A stretch of DNA of 64,000 nt from Pseudovibrio sp000156235 (GCF_000156235.1 NZ_DS996808.1:372001-436000); one strand, 5' to 3'; shown: positions 1-8,937, counted from the first letter of the stretch. Numbers and translations are program-made. Notes: generated from the letters alone by a model not told the origin.

Positions 1-1
1 C

Positions 2-370
2 CGTGCCATGAGCCTTGGTGCGGTGGATGTTTTGGAAAAACCATTCGACGAGCAAAGCCTGCTCGACAAGCTGCAGGATCTGATTTCTGAAACACGCGAA
101 CGCGCCAGCCAGTGCTGCCTGACTGCTCAGGCCAAAATGAAGGTCGACCGCCTCACCAACCGCGAACGTGAGGTGATGGGCTACCTCGCCCAGGGCCTGC
201 AAAACAAAAGCATCGCCAATGCGTTGGGTCTCAGTGTCAAAACCGTAGAGATCCACCGCCACAACGTCCTCACCAAACTGGAAGTCCAGACCCTCGTCGA
301 CGTCTACCAACTCACCCAAAGCGCCGACCGCGCCACGGGCTCTGGCCGGTGTTGTGGGGTAAACTCTTAA
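2..370 (+). CDS. Response regulator, FixJ/LuxR family, 3' part (possible TtrR)
   Basis: The reading frame is open from the window edge, so the start lies outside. The visible part begins at the end of a receiver domain (AMSLGAVDVLEKPFD, the usual beta5-alpha5 region with the conserved Lys-Pro) and continues after a short linker into a LuxR-type helix-turn-helix (LTNREREVMGYLAQGL, then NKSIANALGLSVKTVEIHR). This architecture is that of FixJ, TtrR and related two-component transcription activators. A ttrBCA-type operon begins 3.8 kb downstream and TtrR of Salmonella is of this class, so TtrR is plausible, but the histidine kinase is not visible and other genes intervene. The family call is firm; the partner is inference. 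Confidence 0.85.
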   Translation, partial: RAMSLGAVDVLEKPFDEQSLLDKLQDLISETRERASQCCLTAQAKMKVDRLTNREREVMGYLAQGLQNKSIANALGLSVKTVEIHRHNVLTKLEVQTLVDVYQLTQSADRATGSGRCCGVNS

Positions 371-524
371 ACCCATCCCCCAAACTTAACTCAAAATTTC
401 AGGTTACCTTCAGGATCGCGTGGTGTTGTGTCGGCGTTACGAGGCGGCAACCGGGGTGCTGACGGCACTCCTGAAGCACAAGGCAAAGAATGAGTTGCTG
501 CCATAAGAAGAACTGGCAGAAACT

Positions 525-1082
525 ATGACTGATCAACAATATGTGCGCTCCGCTCGCATCCTTCACTGGCTGATGGCCCTTGGCTTTCTCTCCATGTGGA
601 CGACCGGTTACATCATGAAGATGGACTCTCTGGAAGATACACCGCTGGAAGAGAGCCTGTTTGATATTCACATTTCTCTGGGTGTGACCTTGTTGGGTCT
701 GTTGCTGTTGCGCGTAGCTATTCGCCTGCTCAACAAACCACCGGCACTGCCTGCTGGCCTGAGCTCCTGGGAGAAAATCGGTTCCCATCTGGGACATCTG
801 GGCCTCTATGTCCTGCCGCTGGTCACCATGCTGGTTGCGTGGGCAGAGGTTGATTTTGGCGGCCACGGCGTGAAGTGGTTCACCATTGCAATGCCAAAGA
901 TCTTCCCAACCATGGAAACCTTTGCTGGCATCAAACTGGAAGATGCTACAGCAACAGCCCATGAGCTGCTCGCGTGGTCCCTGCTGGCGCTGGTTGCTGT
1001 GCACGTGGCCGCTGTTCTCAAGCACAAGTATTGGGATGGTCACGACGTCATGGGCCGCATGAGCCTGCTTGGCAAGAAGTAA
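525..1082 (+). CDS. Cytochrome b561 family membrane protein
   Basis: A 185-residue integral membrane di-haem b-type cytochrome of the bacterial b561 family. Four hydrophobic segments are visible, at about residues 12-32, 48-68, 88-107 and 146-166. Conserved histidines suited to haem ligation are His14 (RILHWLMA), His49, His146 (ATAHELLAW) and His160. Such proteins pass electrons between the quinol pool and a membrane or periplasmic partner. It follows the response regulator by about 150 bases on the same strand, so it could belong to the same respiratory regulon. The substrate partner cannot be read from sequence. The Shine-Dalgarno is weak. Confidence 0.88.
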   Translation: MTDQQYVRSARILHWLMALGFLSMWTTGYIMKMDSLEDTPLEESLFDIHISLGVTLLGLLLLRVAIRLLNKPPALPAGLSSWEKIGSHLGHLGLYVLPLVTMLVAWAEVDFGGHGVKWFTIAMPKIFPTMETFAGIKLEDATATAHELLAWSLLALVAVHVAAVLKHKYWDGHDVMGRMSLLGKK

Positions 1083-1201
1083 CAAGACGCGGGGGAGGGC
1101 TGGTCGCAGTCTATTGCCGAGGGCGCATTGGGGGCAGGCCCTCGGCCTCCACGTCCTCACCGCCCAAATCTGCTATGCTCTCCAAAACGGGAGACTGGTA
1201 G

Positions 1202-1813
1202 ATGGTACAAGGGCGGATTGTGTTGCTCAATGGAGCGCCGAGGTCAGGCAAAAGTTCGATTGTATCAGCGCTACAGCAGACGGCAGGTGAGCCATGGATG
1301 AACCTTGGTGTGGACGTTGTTGTTAAACACATGACACCGGACCAGCTGAAGCCGGGGATCGGATTACGTCCGGGAGGTGAACGGCCTGATCTGGAGGCGT
1401 TCGTTTCCCGCTCCTACCGAGCGCTTTACAAGAGCATAGCGGCCCATGCGAAACTTGGGTTCAACGTGGTCGCTGATCTTGGCCATCACAACAGCTATGC
1501 CAATATTGACGGAAGCTGGGCGCTCTACTTGCAGGAGTTGGATGGACTGAATGTGATGCTCGTCGGGGTGTTTTGCCCTCTCGGTGAAATAATGCAGCGG
1601 CGGGCTGCCAGTGAGGGAGGCTACCTCTCAGCCACTGAACAAGGGGATGTACCGCGCCCCGTTCAACACTGGCAAGAAGAGGTCCATAAGCCTGGGATCT
1701 ATGATCTTGAGCTGGACACGTCCACCTTGTCACCAGAGCAATGCGCCGCGGAGATCCTTCGTGTGATTGCATCAGGCAACAAGTTTGAAGCCAGAGAGCG
1801 GCTTATTGCGTAG
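1202..1813 (+). CDS. Chloramphenicol-phosphotransferase-like kinase (P-loop)
   Basis: A 203-residue soluble protein with a Walker A loop near the N-terminus (GAPRSGKSS, residues 10-18) and the length and motif order of the chloramphenicol 3-O-phosphotransferase (CPT-like) family. An Asp shortly after the P-loop (NLGVD) sits where the family has its catalytic base, and AASEGGYLSA resembles the family's lid region. Family members phosphorylate small hydroxylated molecules with ATP; the true substrate of most chromosomal homologues is unknown, so antibiotic resistance should not be assumed. It stands alone between the b561 gene and a convergent minus-strand gene that begins at its stop codon. 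Confidence 0.75.
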   Translation: MVQGRIVLLNGAPRSGKSSIVSALQQTAGEPWMNLGVDVVVKHMTPDQLKPGIGLRPGGERPDLEAFVSRSYRALYKSIAAHAKLGFNVVADLGHHNSYANIDGSWALYLQELDGLNVMLVGVFCPLGEIMQRRAASEGGYLSATEQGDVPRPVQHWQEEVHKPGIYDLELDTSTLSPEQCAAEILRVIASGNKFEARERLIA

Positions 1814-2432
1814 CCAGGCTGAGGTGCTCGGTTTGCTGATCGACCGAGGTGAGCCGGGGGATGATGGTGTCTGGCTTTAGCAGGGTTCCGGGTGCCAGCA
1901 CTGAGTTTGCGCCGACTTTGCTTCGGTCTCCAATCAGGGACCCGAACTTGATGGTGCCGGTGGGCAACTCTCGTCTGTTTTCAATGAGCTTAATCTCTTT
2001 TTCCGCCCACTCATTGCGATGGTTCGCGACCACAACACCTGCTTCCAGATTGACGTGCTCGCCCAGTATGGAATTTCCAAGAAACCCGAGATGGGCCAGT
2101 TTGGAGCCCTTCAGCATAAAGCTGGATTTGACCTCGCAGAACGGCCCTACCGCACAGCCTTCACTCATGTAAACACCGCCGCGCAGGTAGCTGCGGGAGG
2201 AGACAAAGGCGTTCGGTCCAATGATGATCGGGCCTTTCAGCGTTGCCCCATCTTCCACCGTTGCGCTCTTGTGAATGGCGATGGTGTTGGTGATGCGGTA
2301 GTCATCCGTGAGCTGAGGCAGCAGGCCTTTAATGATATCAGCTGCGTTGCCGGTCAGCTCCCATGGTGAACCGTTGATGCCCGCCAGTTCTGTCTGCTGC
2401 CAGTTGGCAAAGTAGTTGCTGAGCTGGATCAT
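1803..2432 (-). CDS. Left-handed beta-helix (hexapeptide repeat) acyl/nucleotidyltransferase-like protein
   Basis: A 209-residue protein starting MIQLSNYFANW. After an N-terminal helical part it shows imperfect hexapeptide repeats characteristic of left-handed beta-helix proteins (for example VEDGATLKGPIIIGPNAF and LGFLGNSILGEHVNLEAGV). This resembles the C-terminal acetyltransferase half of GlmU-type sugar-nucleotide enzymes without the nucleotidyltransferase half. The start is fixed by the neighbour: its ATG shares one base with the stop of the upstream ceramidase-like gene (TGATG), indicating translational coupling. A longer in-frame opening upstream runs through the neighbour in another frame and is not used. 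Its C-terminus overlaps the end of the convergent P-loop kinase gene by 11 bases. Substrate unknown. Confidence 0.8.
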   Translation of the reverse strand: MIQLSNYFANWQQTELAGINGSPWELTGNAADIIKGLLPQLTDDYRITNTIAIHKSATVEDGATLKGPIIIGPNAFVSSRSYLRGGVYMSEGCAVGPFCEVKSSFMLKGSKLAHLGFLGNSILGEHVNLEAGVVVANHRNEWAEKEIKLIENRRELPTGTIKFGSLIGDRSKVGANSVLAPGTLLKPDTIIPRLTSVDQQTEHLSLATQ

Positions 2433-3121
2433 CAGGAGGCTCCTTTGGGCTTCATCTTCAAAACCAGGGCGGCAAGGAGCAGGCCGATCATGAGGCCGTT
2501 GAGCAGGTGCCACATGAAGTGGGTGCCGAAGCTGATGGAGAAGCAGAGGGCAATGTCGATGGTTCGGAACGCCAGAGAGATCACAAAAGTGGCGGCTGCA
2601 AACGTGATGTACGTGCGGGCAGGGTGCTTGCGTAGGTGCATCAGCACGGTTGCGACGAGCAGCGCGACGACGGCAGGCAGATACTGCATGGAGCCGTTGA
2701 GTGGATCTGGTCCCGCCTCCAAACCCGTCACCACGGCGCTGGAACTGAACCAGAAGATGATGGCTGTGATGCCCACAGCAATGGCACTGGCGCGCAGCGT
2801 ACGAAGCAGGTTTTCGCCGGTCGTGCGATAGATCACCGTAATGATGTAAAATGCAACAAAGCTCCAGATCGGAATGACGTCTGCCAGCTCTGACCATGTG
2901 TTCGCAAATGTATGAAACAGGAATGAGCCAACGCCAATAGCCGCAGCCAGAGTGATAAGCACAAGTTCCGCTAGATCCGCGTTGCCTCGCCTGCGCACCA
3001 GATACAGAGCCACCAGTGCTGCAACGATAAAGCTGAGATTGCTCAGTGCGTTCAGTGGTTCATTCCAGAACCCCGGTGCGGTTCGCTCGCAGTAAAGATC
3101 GATGTAATCAGCAGGCAGCAT
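2432..3121 (-). CDS. Ceramidase-like integral membrane hydrolase
   Basis: A roughly 229-residue multipass membrane protein of the alkaline ceramidase / CREST-type superfamily. The N-terminus has the family signature YCERTAPGFWNEPLNALSN. A later segment GSFLFHTFANTWSELADVIPI gives the conserved Ser, His and Asp, and the C-terminal GTHFMWHLLNGL gives the paired histidines of the zinc-type hydrolase active site. About seven hydrophobic helices can be traced. An ATG is used at MLPADYID; a TTG start 12 bases earlier is possible. It is translationally coupled to the beta-helix gene downstream. Bacterial members are mostly uncharacterised; amide hydrolysis of a lipid is inferred from family only. 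Confidence 0.8.
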   Translation of the reverse strand: MLPADYIDLYCERTAPGFWNEPLNALSNLSFIVAALVALYLVRRRGNADLAELVLITLAAAIGVGSFLFHTFANTWSELADVIPIWSFVAFYIITVIYRTTGENLLRTLRASAIAVGITAIIFWFSSSAVVTGLEAGPDPLNGSMQYLPAVVALLVATVLMHLRKHPARTYITFAAATFVISLAFRTIDIALCFSISFGTHFMWHLLNGLMIGLLLAALVLKMKPKGAS

Positions 3122-3198
3122 GGTGAAACTCAAAGCAGGAGACGGACCGCAAGGTTAGATCAGGTGTTGCGCGGATTGTAGTGCGCAACTTGCGATAC

Positions 3199-3951
3199 TC
3201 AAGGCATAATCATGGAAATGCCAGAGCCAGCCAGAACCAGATCAATCATGCGGTCATGCTGTTTGGAGCTGAGCTTGTTGAGGATCGCCTTGGCGGCATA
3301 TGTACCAAGCGTGATGGACCCGCCGACCAAGGCGCCGCCGATCAGAATATCAGTGCTCATCACATTCAGATAACTGAAGGTCGCAGCCTTGGAGCCAAAC
3401 ACGAACAGGGATGCCGCCGCTTCCGTTGCAATCAACGCGCTTTTGACGAGCCCGAAGGAAGAAAACACCGCAAGGCTCAACGGGCCAGAGGAGGCAACAA
3501 GGCCGGTGAGAAACCCGATCAGCGTTCCGCCCAGCACAAGGTGCGCTGGCTTGGAGCCGATGTTTCTGGAGCGCAGCAGATAGCGCACGGGGATGAGCAC
3601 GAGGAAGAACAGGCCAAGGATGGTGCTGCCAACGGATTCCGGTATAGCAATCAGCAGGTTCGCCCCAAGGGCTGCCATGGGAATGCTGGGCGCGGCATAA
3701 TAGAAAACCGCCCGCCAGTTGATATCACTCCACTACACAATCACGCGCCCGCAATTGGCGATCAGCGCTGCAATCGCCATGATGGGAATGGCCGCCTTGG
3801 TGCCAAACACAGCCACCAGAATAGGCAGCAGAATGATCGACGACCCTGTGCCAACAATGCCGGACAAAACACCAGCGAACATGCCCGAAAGCACGATGAT
3901 CAATATGCTCAAATGCCCCCCCCAAATTGAATGGGAGCAACCTACGGGCAA
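3199..3951 (-). pseudogene. TauE/SafE-family exporter, interrupted by an in-frame amber codon
   Basis: Two stretches in the same frame together give a complete TauE/SafE (DUF81) sulfite/organosulfonate exporter of about 250 residues. The N-terminal part has ILIIVLSGMFAGVLSG and VGTGSSIILLPIL; the C-terminal part begins about WSDINWRAVFYYAAP and ends at 3199. They are separated only by a TAG at 3735-3733, where family members usually have a residue such as Trp before the next cytoplasmic loop; TGG to TAG needs one substitution. Everything else is intact. The first ATG (3951) is followed by an eight-G run; a TTG at 3912 (LSILIIV) is an alternative start. Either a recent pseudogene or a base-calling error. 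Its place next to a tetrathionate-reductase operon fits sulfur-anion export. Confidence 0.8.
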
Positions 3952-4034
3952 ATTGTGGTGAGACCAAACTTCTCTGCTTTTTTGCTGTGAAGAGCGGTTT
4001 ACGAAATTGTCGATTGTTCTCTTCCCGCCCCATC

Positions 4035-4050
4035 TAGGGGAACTCCCCTA
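4035..4050. promoter_or_regulatory. Perfect palindrome TAGGGG-N4-CCCCTA upstream of ttrB
   Basis: Six-base arms around AACT, lying 88 bases before the ttrB start. A dyad of this size at this distance is suited to a dimeric activator, and a FixJ/LuxR-type regulator is encoded at the window start. Binding by that regulator is inference. Confidence 0.45.
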
Positions 4051-4137
4051 AACCGACAGATAACCTCCCCAATATTTTTGTTGCTGGCCGCCCGGTAGCT
4101 TGGGAACAACCCAAACCGTGACACTCCGGGGGGAGAC

Positions 4138-4857
4138 ATGAATTCAAGACGTGAGTTCCTCAAACTGGCCATGGCAGGCTCAACGGCTGCGGTGGCGGCG
4201 CCGACGGCTGCAAGTGCGCAGGCCAAGCCCAAGCGCTGGGGCATGCTGGTGGATCTGCGCAAATGCATTGGCTGTCAGGCCTGCACCGTGGCCTGCACCA
4301 TTGAAAACGATGTGCCTGAAGGCCAGCATCGCACCGCTGTGCCAGTCTATGAGCTGGATGGCCCGGATGGCCCAAGTCAGGCCGTGTTGCCGCGCTTGTG
4401 CAACCATTGTGATGAGCCGCCGTGCATTCCGGTGTGTCCGGTCAACGCCACCTTCAAGACTGATGAGGGCGCTGTGGTGGTGGATGCGGAGCAGTGTGTG
4501 GCCTGCGGCTACTGCGTGCAGGCGTGCCCTTATGAAGCGCGCTTCATCAACCACAAAACCGGCGTTGCCGATAAGTGCACGTTTTGTGTGCATCGCACCT
4601 CTGTCGGTTTGCTGCCTGCCTGCGTTGAAACCTGCGTGGGCAATGCCCGCGTGTTTGGGGATCTGAACGATCCGGAAAGCGATATCCGCAAGCTGATGGC
4701 GCAGTATGAGACCAAGGGTCTGCGCCCTGAGTTCAAGACAGGACCAAACGTCTATTACATCGGGCTGGATGACAGGCTTGCCTCAACCGTTGCGGTTGGC
4801 GGCGGTGCCCGTGATTTGCGCCAAGGTCTTGAAACGCCTGCACATGGGGAGGTGTGA
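4138..4857 (+). CDS. ttrB: Tetrathionate reductase subunit B-type iron-sulfur protein
   Basis: A 239-residue electron-transfer subunit. Residues 1-29 form a twin-arginine signal (NSRREFLKLA then an alanine-rich segment ending ASAQA), so it is exported folded. Four cysteine clusters follow: CIGCQACTVAC (43-53), LCNHCDEPPCIPVCP, QCVACGYCVQACP and KCTFC with a later PACVETC. These would bind four [4Fe-4S] clusters, as in TtrB, PhsB and NrfC. A very strong ribosome site (GGGGGGAG) precedes the ATG. The stop is followed within a few bases by ttrC, and the order B-C-A is that of the Salmonella ttr operon. It would carry electrons from the membrane subunit to the molybdopterin subunit. Confidence 0.88.
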   Translation: MNSRREFLKLAMAGSTAAVAAPTAASAQAKPKRWGMLVDLRKCIGCQACTVACTIENDVPEGQHRTAVPVYELDGPDGPSQAVLPRLCNHCDEPPCIPVCPVNATFKTDEGAVVVDAEQCVACGYCVQACPYEARFINHKTGVADKCTFCVHRTSVGLLPACVETCVGNARVFGDLNDPESDIRKLMAQYETKGLRPEFKTGPNVYYIGLDDRLASTVAVGGGARDLRQGLETPAHGEV

Positions 4858-4860
4858 GTT

Positions 4861-5844
4861 ATGCCTGCTGTTGATCTGATGTCTTTTGATCATGAAGCCG
4901 TCTGGCGGCCCTGGGCGGTCGCTTACTTCCTGCTGGTGGGTACGGGGGCAGGCGCTGCCTTGCTGTTGGCGTACTCCCGTCTTGTGCGCGTTGCAGAAGC
5001 AAAAGGCGCGTTGATTGTCGCCGCCAGTTTTGCACTGGCCTCTGGCCTGCCACTGCTGGCGGACCTGCACCAGCCCGCACGTTTTATGCATTTTTACAGC
5101 GGGGCCGCGCCCGGTTCCATCATGTGGTGGGGCAGCTGGTTCCTGCCGCTGTTCATTGGCTCTACGCTTCTGCTGGCGTTCATGACAGGCCGCCGTGGCA
5201 ATGCACCCATGTGTGCTGGCGAACGCACGCTGACCATGATTGTTGGCGCGCTGGCCTTCTGCATTCTGGGTTACACCGCCGGTGAAATGAGCGTAGTGGC
5301 TGCCCGTCCGGTTTGGAACACCCTCGGTTTCCCCGTGGTGCTTGTTCTGACAGCCCTGATGAGCGGTGCGGGTGCGACAATGGCCATTGATAGCCTCAAT
5401 GGTGAAAAGGGAGAGGGCCGTTACATGCTCGTGGTCACAGGTGCCGCCACTCTGGTTGCCTTTGGCCTTTGGATGCTGACTGATGCCAGCCTTTCAACAC
5501 TGGCGGCAGACTATGCCCCTGTTGGCTTGCTCGGCGGGTTCATCATCGCAGGTGTTGTGGTGCCGGTGGCGTTGGCCGTGAGCGCAAAGTCCTCCTTGCT
5601 GCTGCGCGGTGTGAGTGGAGCACTGGCGGTGTTTGGTGCACTGGCCTTCCGCTGGTCCACCTTCAACGGCGCACAGCTGATGTCCAAAACCGAGACGGCG
5701 TTTTATGGCCATGAAGCCGCGCTTTCTCGCGATGCTCTGCAAGCCTTGGCCGGGTCCGCAGGCCTGCTGATCCTCAGCCTGATCTTTGTCACCCTTCTCA
5801 TCAACCTGCTGGCCGTGCGTGCCAGCAAGCAAACTCAAGCCTAA
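4861..5844 (+). CDS. ttrC: Tetrathionate reductase subunit C-type membrane anchor (NrfD family)
   Basis: A 327-residue very hydrophobic protein with about nine transmembrane helices and the NrfD/PsrC-family features expected of a quinol-oxidising anchor. Visible are an early helix with YFLLVGTGAGAALLLAY and a following DLHQPARFMHFY segment, where an Asp/His pair is typical near the quinol site. Length agrees with TtrC. It begins three bases after the ttrB stop and is followed by ttrA after 12 bases, so the three are one transcription unit. It should oxidise menaquinol or ubiquinol and hand electrons to TtrB. Confidence 0.85.
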   Translation: MPAVDLMSFDHEAVWRPWAVAYFLLVGTGAGAALLLAYSRLVRVAEAKGALIVAASFALASGLPLLADLHQPARFMHFYSGAAPGSIMWWGSWFLPLFIGSTLLLAFMTGRRGNAPMCAGERTLTMIVGALAFCILGYTAGEMSVVAARPVWNTLGFPVVLVLTALMSGAGATMAIDSLNGEKGEGRYMLVVTGAATLVAFGLWMLTDASLSTLAADYAPVGLLGGFIIAGVVVPVALAVSAKSSLLLRGVSGALAVFGALAFRWSTFNGAQLMSKTETAFYGHEAALSRDALQALAGSAGLLILSLIFVTLLINLLAVRASKQTQA

Positions 5845-5856
5845 GGAGAGCCAGTT

Positions 5857-8800
5857 ATGACTATTTCTCGCCGTGGTGTTCTTCAAGGTGCAACCGCTCT
5901 TGGCGCAGCTGGCGCTGCCTTCTGGGGCTTTGCAGAAACGGGTAAAAACTTCTATCAGGGCGTGGTGGGTACTGCGAAAGCCAAAGGCATTGCCGGAGGG
6001 GCTTTGCCACCGGAATACAAGGTGGACCCTTCCAGCGGAGAGGTGATCCTCAATCCGGACCAACGGGTAGGCTACACAATGTGCATGGGCTGCACCAGCG
6101 TGTGCGGCATCCGTGTGCGGGTGGACAAAGCCTCTGGCGATATTCTGCGCGCCACCGGCAACCCGTACAGCCCGCTCTCCACCAATCCGCATATTCCGTA
6201 TGACACGCCCATCAAAGACGCGATCACAGGCCTGTCCGCTTATGGAGAACAGGGCCTTGCCGGACGCTCTACCGCTTGCGGTCGCGGCAATGCCGCCATT
6301 GCCAAGCAAAACAGCAAGGAGCGCATCCTCAAGCCAATGAAACGCGTGGGTGAGCGCGGCAGTGGCCAGTGGAAGGAAATCTCCTGGGACCAGCTGATTG
6401 AGGAAACCGTAGAGGGCGGCGATCTGTTTGGTGAAGGCCACGTGGAAGGCCTGCGCGCCATCCGTGACCTGAAGACCCCACTTGATCCGGAGAATCCAGA
6501 ATACGGCCCAAAAGCCAACCAGTTGGTGGTGATCCCGGTCTTCAAAAATGGTCGCCTGATGATGGCCGCTCGCTTCGCCAAAATGGCTTACGGCACCCGC
6601 AACTTCGTGGGGCACCGCTCTTACTGTGGCCTGTCTATGCGCGCTGGATATGCAGCCATGCTGGATAATCTGAAAAAGCAGCCGCACCTGAAGCCGGACT
6701 ATCGCCACGCCAAATACATGCTGTTCATCGGCACGGCCCCCGGCAATGCAGGCAATCCTTACAAACTGCAAGGCACCCTGATGGGCGCTGCCCGTGGGCG
6801 CGATGGGGTGAAATACGCGGTGGTGGACCCTGTCCTCACCAACTCTCAAAACCATGCGTTTGGCAAAGACAACACATGGGTTCCTATCAGACCGGGCACC
6901 GACGGAGCGCTGGTGATGGGCATGATCCGCTGGATCATGGAAAACGAACGATACGACGCCAAGTTTCTGGCTCAACCGTCCGGCGCAGCAGCAAAGGCGG
7001 CAGGGGAGGCCAGTTGGTCCAATGCAACGCATCTGGTCATTGATGACCCCGAGCACCCCAAAGGCGGTTCCTTCCTGCGGCAAGGAATGGTGACTGCTGA
7101 TCTGGACGAAGATGCTCAAAAGGCACCTATGTGCCTGGATGCGGAAACAGGAGAGCTCTCTCCTGCAAAGGGCCGCCCTGCCACACTGTTCCATCAGGGA
7201 ACCGTGAGACTTCTGGATGGCTCAACTGTGCCCGTGGCCACCAGCCTCAGCCTGCTGCGCCGGGAGGCACTGCGCAAAACACTTTCCGAATACTCTGCAG
7301 ATTGCGGCGTGCCGGAAGAGCGCATCATCTCATTGGCCCGCGACTTCACCAGCGTTGGCAAACAAGCGGCAGCTGACTGCCACGGCGGCACCATGCACAC
7401 CGCTGGCTTTTACACCGCCTACGCCATCGTCATGCTCAACGCCCTTGTCGGCAACCTCAACGCCAAAGGTGGCACCACCGCAGGTGGCGGTCGCTTCAAG
7501 GATGTGCAGAAAGGCCCACGCTATAACCTGCTCGCCTTCCCCGGCAAGGTGAAGGTGAAAGGCGTAGATGCAGGCCGCGGTGGCTTTGCCTATGAGAAAA
7601 CCAGCGAATTCAAGCGACTGGTTGCAGACGGCAAGAACCCATACCCTACACAAGCCCCATGGCATTCCTTCACCCAGCCCATGGGCGCGCAATGGCTGAC
7701 CTCCGTGCTGGAAGGCTATCCTTACACGGCCAAAGCCGTGATCACATGGTCCTCCAACCCGGTCTACGGTGTGGCGGGCATGGAGAACGACATTAAGGAG
7801 AAGATCAAAGATACCAAGCGCTTGCCGCTGTTCATCGCCATTGATCCGTTCATCAACGAAACGTCCCGCTTCGCCGATTACATCGTGCCGGACCGTGTGT
7901 TCTATGAGGCATGGGGCTGGGCATCCGCCTGGGGCGGTGTGCCAACCAAGGTCTCCACGGCCCGCTGGCCGGTGGTAGATTGCCAGACCGGCACAACACC
8001 AGATGGTCGCCACATGGACATGGACAACTTCTTCATCGACGTGGCCAAGCGCATGGACCTGCCGGGCTTTGGCGACAAAGCCATTCCAGATGCTGATGGC
8101 AATCTGCACCCGCTGCACCGCTCCGAGGACTTCTGGCTACGTGCTGGTGCCAACGTGGCGTTTGATGGCGGTGCAGTGCCCGAAAGTGATGATGCCGATA
8201 TGGCGATCACCGGTGTGGATCGTATCCGAGCGGACCTGGAAAGCACCTTAAAGCCAGATGAATGGCGCCGGGTGGCCTATGTTTACAACCGGGGTGGCCG
8301 ATATGAAGATGCGGCGAAAACCTACAAAAGTGAGACCTTTGCTCGCTCCTACAAAAAAGGCATTCAAGTCTGGAACGAGACTGTGGGCATGGCGCGCAAC
8401 TCCATGACAGGCAAGAAGTTTGTTGGCTGTCCCACATGGCAGGCCCCAAGCTTTGCTGATGGCACCAAGGTGGACAAAGCCTTCCCGCCAGATCTATGGC
8501 CGTTCCGCGTTGTCAGCACCAAGTCCCAGCTGCGCTCTTCCAGCACCGGCGGCAATCCGTATCTGGATGATCTCAAGCTCTCCAACGCCATCGCCATCAA
8601 CACGGTGGATGCGGAACAGCTCTCCATCAAAACCGGAGATTGGATCACCGTCATCTCCCCAAGCAACCGCATCAGCGGGCAAGCCTTGGTTCGCCAGGGC
8701 ATTGCACGGGGCGCCATCGGCATCGAGCACGGCTACGGCCACCGCGAGCTGGGCGCGCGCACCCATAAAATCGGCAGTGTCATTCTGGAAGGCCACTCCA

Positions 8801-8937
8801 ACCGGGGCCTCGGCACCAACAGCAATGATCTGGGCTACACCGATCCAACCAGTCAACGCCCGGTCCTGCTCGCCGACCCCGTCGTCGGCAGCATAGCCCG
8901 CCAGGCCCTCCCAGCCCGCATTGAAAAGATGAGCTAG
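5857..8937 (+). CDS. ttrA: Tetrathionate reductase subunit A-type molybdopterin oxidoreductase
   Basis: A 1026-residue catalytic subunit of the DMSO-reductase superfamily. A twin-arginine leader (ISRRGVLQG) directs Tat export. The N-terminal [4Fe-4S] site has Cys76, Cys79, Cys83 (CMGCTSVC) and Cys141 (STACGRG). The molybdenum ligand is most likely Cys257 in GHRSYCGLS, as in the thiosulfate, polysulfide and tetrathionate reductases. The protein is as long as TtrA and longer than PhsA/PsrA, and its final part (VISPSNRISGQALV, GHRELGARTHKIG) is the dinucleotide-binding C-terminal domain. Expected reaction: two-electron reduction of tetrathionate to thiosulfate. Arsenate, selenate and other substrates of near relatives cannot be excluded from sequence alone. 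Confidence 0.87.
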   Translation: MTISRRGVLQGATALGAAGAAFWGFAETGKNFYQGVVGTAKAKGIAGGALPPEYKVDPSSGEVILNPDQRVGYTMCMGCTSVCGIRVRVDKASGDILRATGNPYSPLSTNPHIPYDTPIKDAITGLSAYGEQGLAGRSTACGRGNAAIAKQNSKERILKPMKRVGERGSGQWKEISWDQLIEETVEGGDLFGEGHVEGLRAIRDLKTPLDPENPEYGPKANQLVVIPVFKNGRLMMAARFAKMAYGTRNFVGHRSYCGLSMRAGYAAMLDNLKKQPHLKPDYRHAKYMLFIGTAPGNAGNPYKLQGTLMGAARGRDGVKYAVVDPVLTNSQNHAFGKDNTWVPIRPGTDGALVMGMIRWIMENERYDAKFLAQPSGAAAKAAGEASWSNATHLVIDDPEHPKGGSFLRQGMVTADLDEDAQKAPMCLDAETGELSPAKGRPATLFHQGTVRLLDGSTVPVATSLSLLRREALRKTLSEYSADCGVPEERIISLARDFTSVGKQAAADCHGGTMHTAGFYTAYAIVMLNALVGNLNAKGGTTAGGGRFKDVQKGPRYNLLAFPGKVKVKGVDAGRGGFAYEKTSEFKRLVADGKNPYPTQAPWHSFTQPMGAQWLTSVLEGYPYTAKAVITWSSNPVYGVAGMENDIKEKIKDTKRLPLFIAIDPFINETSRFADYIVPDRVFYEAWGWASAWGGVPTKVSTARWPVVDCQTGTTPDGRHMDMDNFFIDVAKRMDLPGFGDKAIPDADGNLHPLHRSEDFWLRAGANVAFDGGAVPESDDADMAITGVDRIRADLESTLKPDEWRRVAYVYNRGGRYEDAAKTYKSETFARSYKKGIQVWNETVGMARNSMTGKKFVGCPTWQAPSFADGTKVDKAFPPDLWPFRVVSTKSQLRSSSTGGNPYLDDLKLSNAIAINTVDAEQLSIKTGDWITVISPSNRISGQALVRQGIARGAIGIEHGYGHRELGARTHKIGSVILEGHSNRGLGTNSNDLGYTDPTSQRPVLLADPVVGSIARQALPARIEKMS

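Noticed and set aside
371..524. A short frame ending just before the cytochrome b561 gene, ending in KAKNELLP
   Set aside because: It is only about 40 residues, lacks a start with a ribosome site and matches nothing recognised; possibly a gene remnant.
399..1160. A 253-residue open frame antisense to the cytochrome b561 gene
   Set aside because: It lies over a well-supported gene, has no ribosome site and a composition (His/Gln/Arg-rich) typical of antisense shadow frames.
1202..1813. A chloramphenicol resistance gene
   Set aside because: The fold matches the phosphotransferase family, but chromosomal homologues are widespread and most have unknown substrates.
5494..7194. A 566-residue open frame antisense to ttrC and ttrA
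   Set aside because: It is a shadow of the strongly biased codon use of the ttr genes and carries no recognisable domain.
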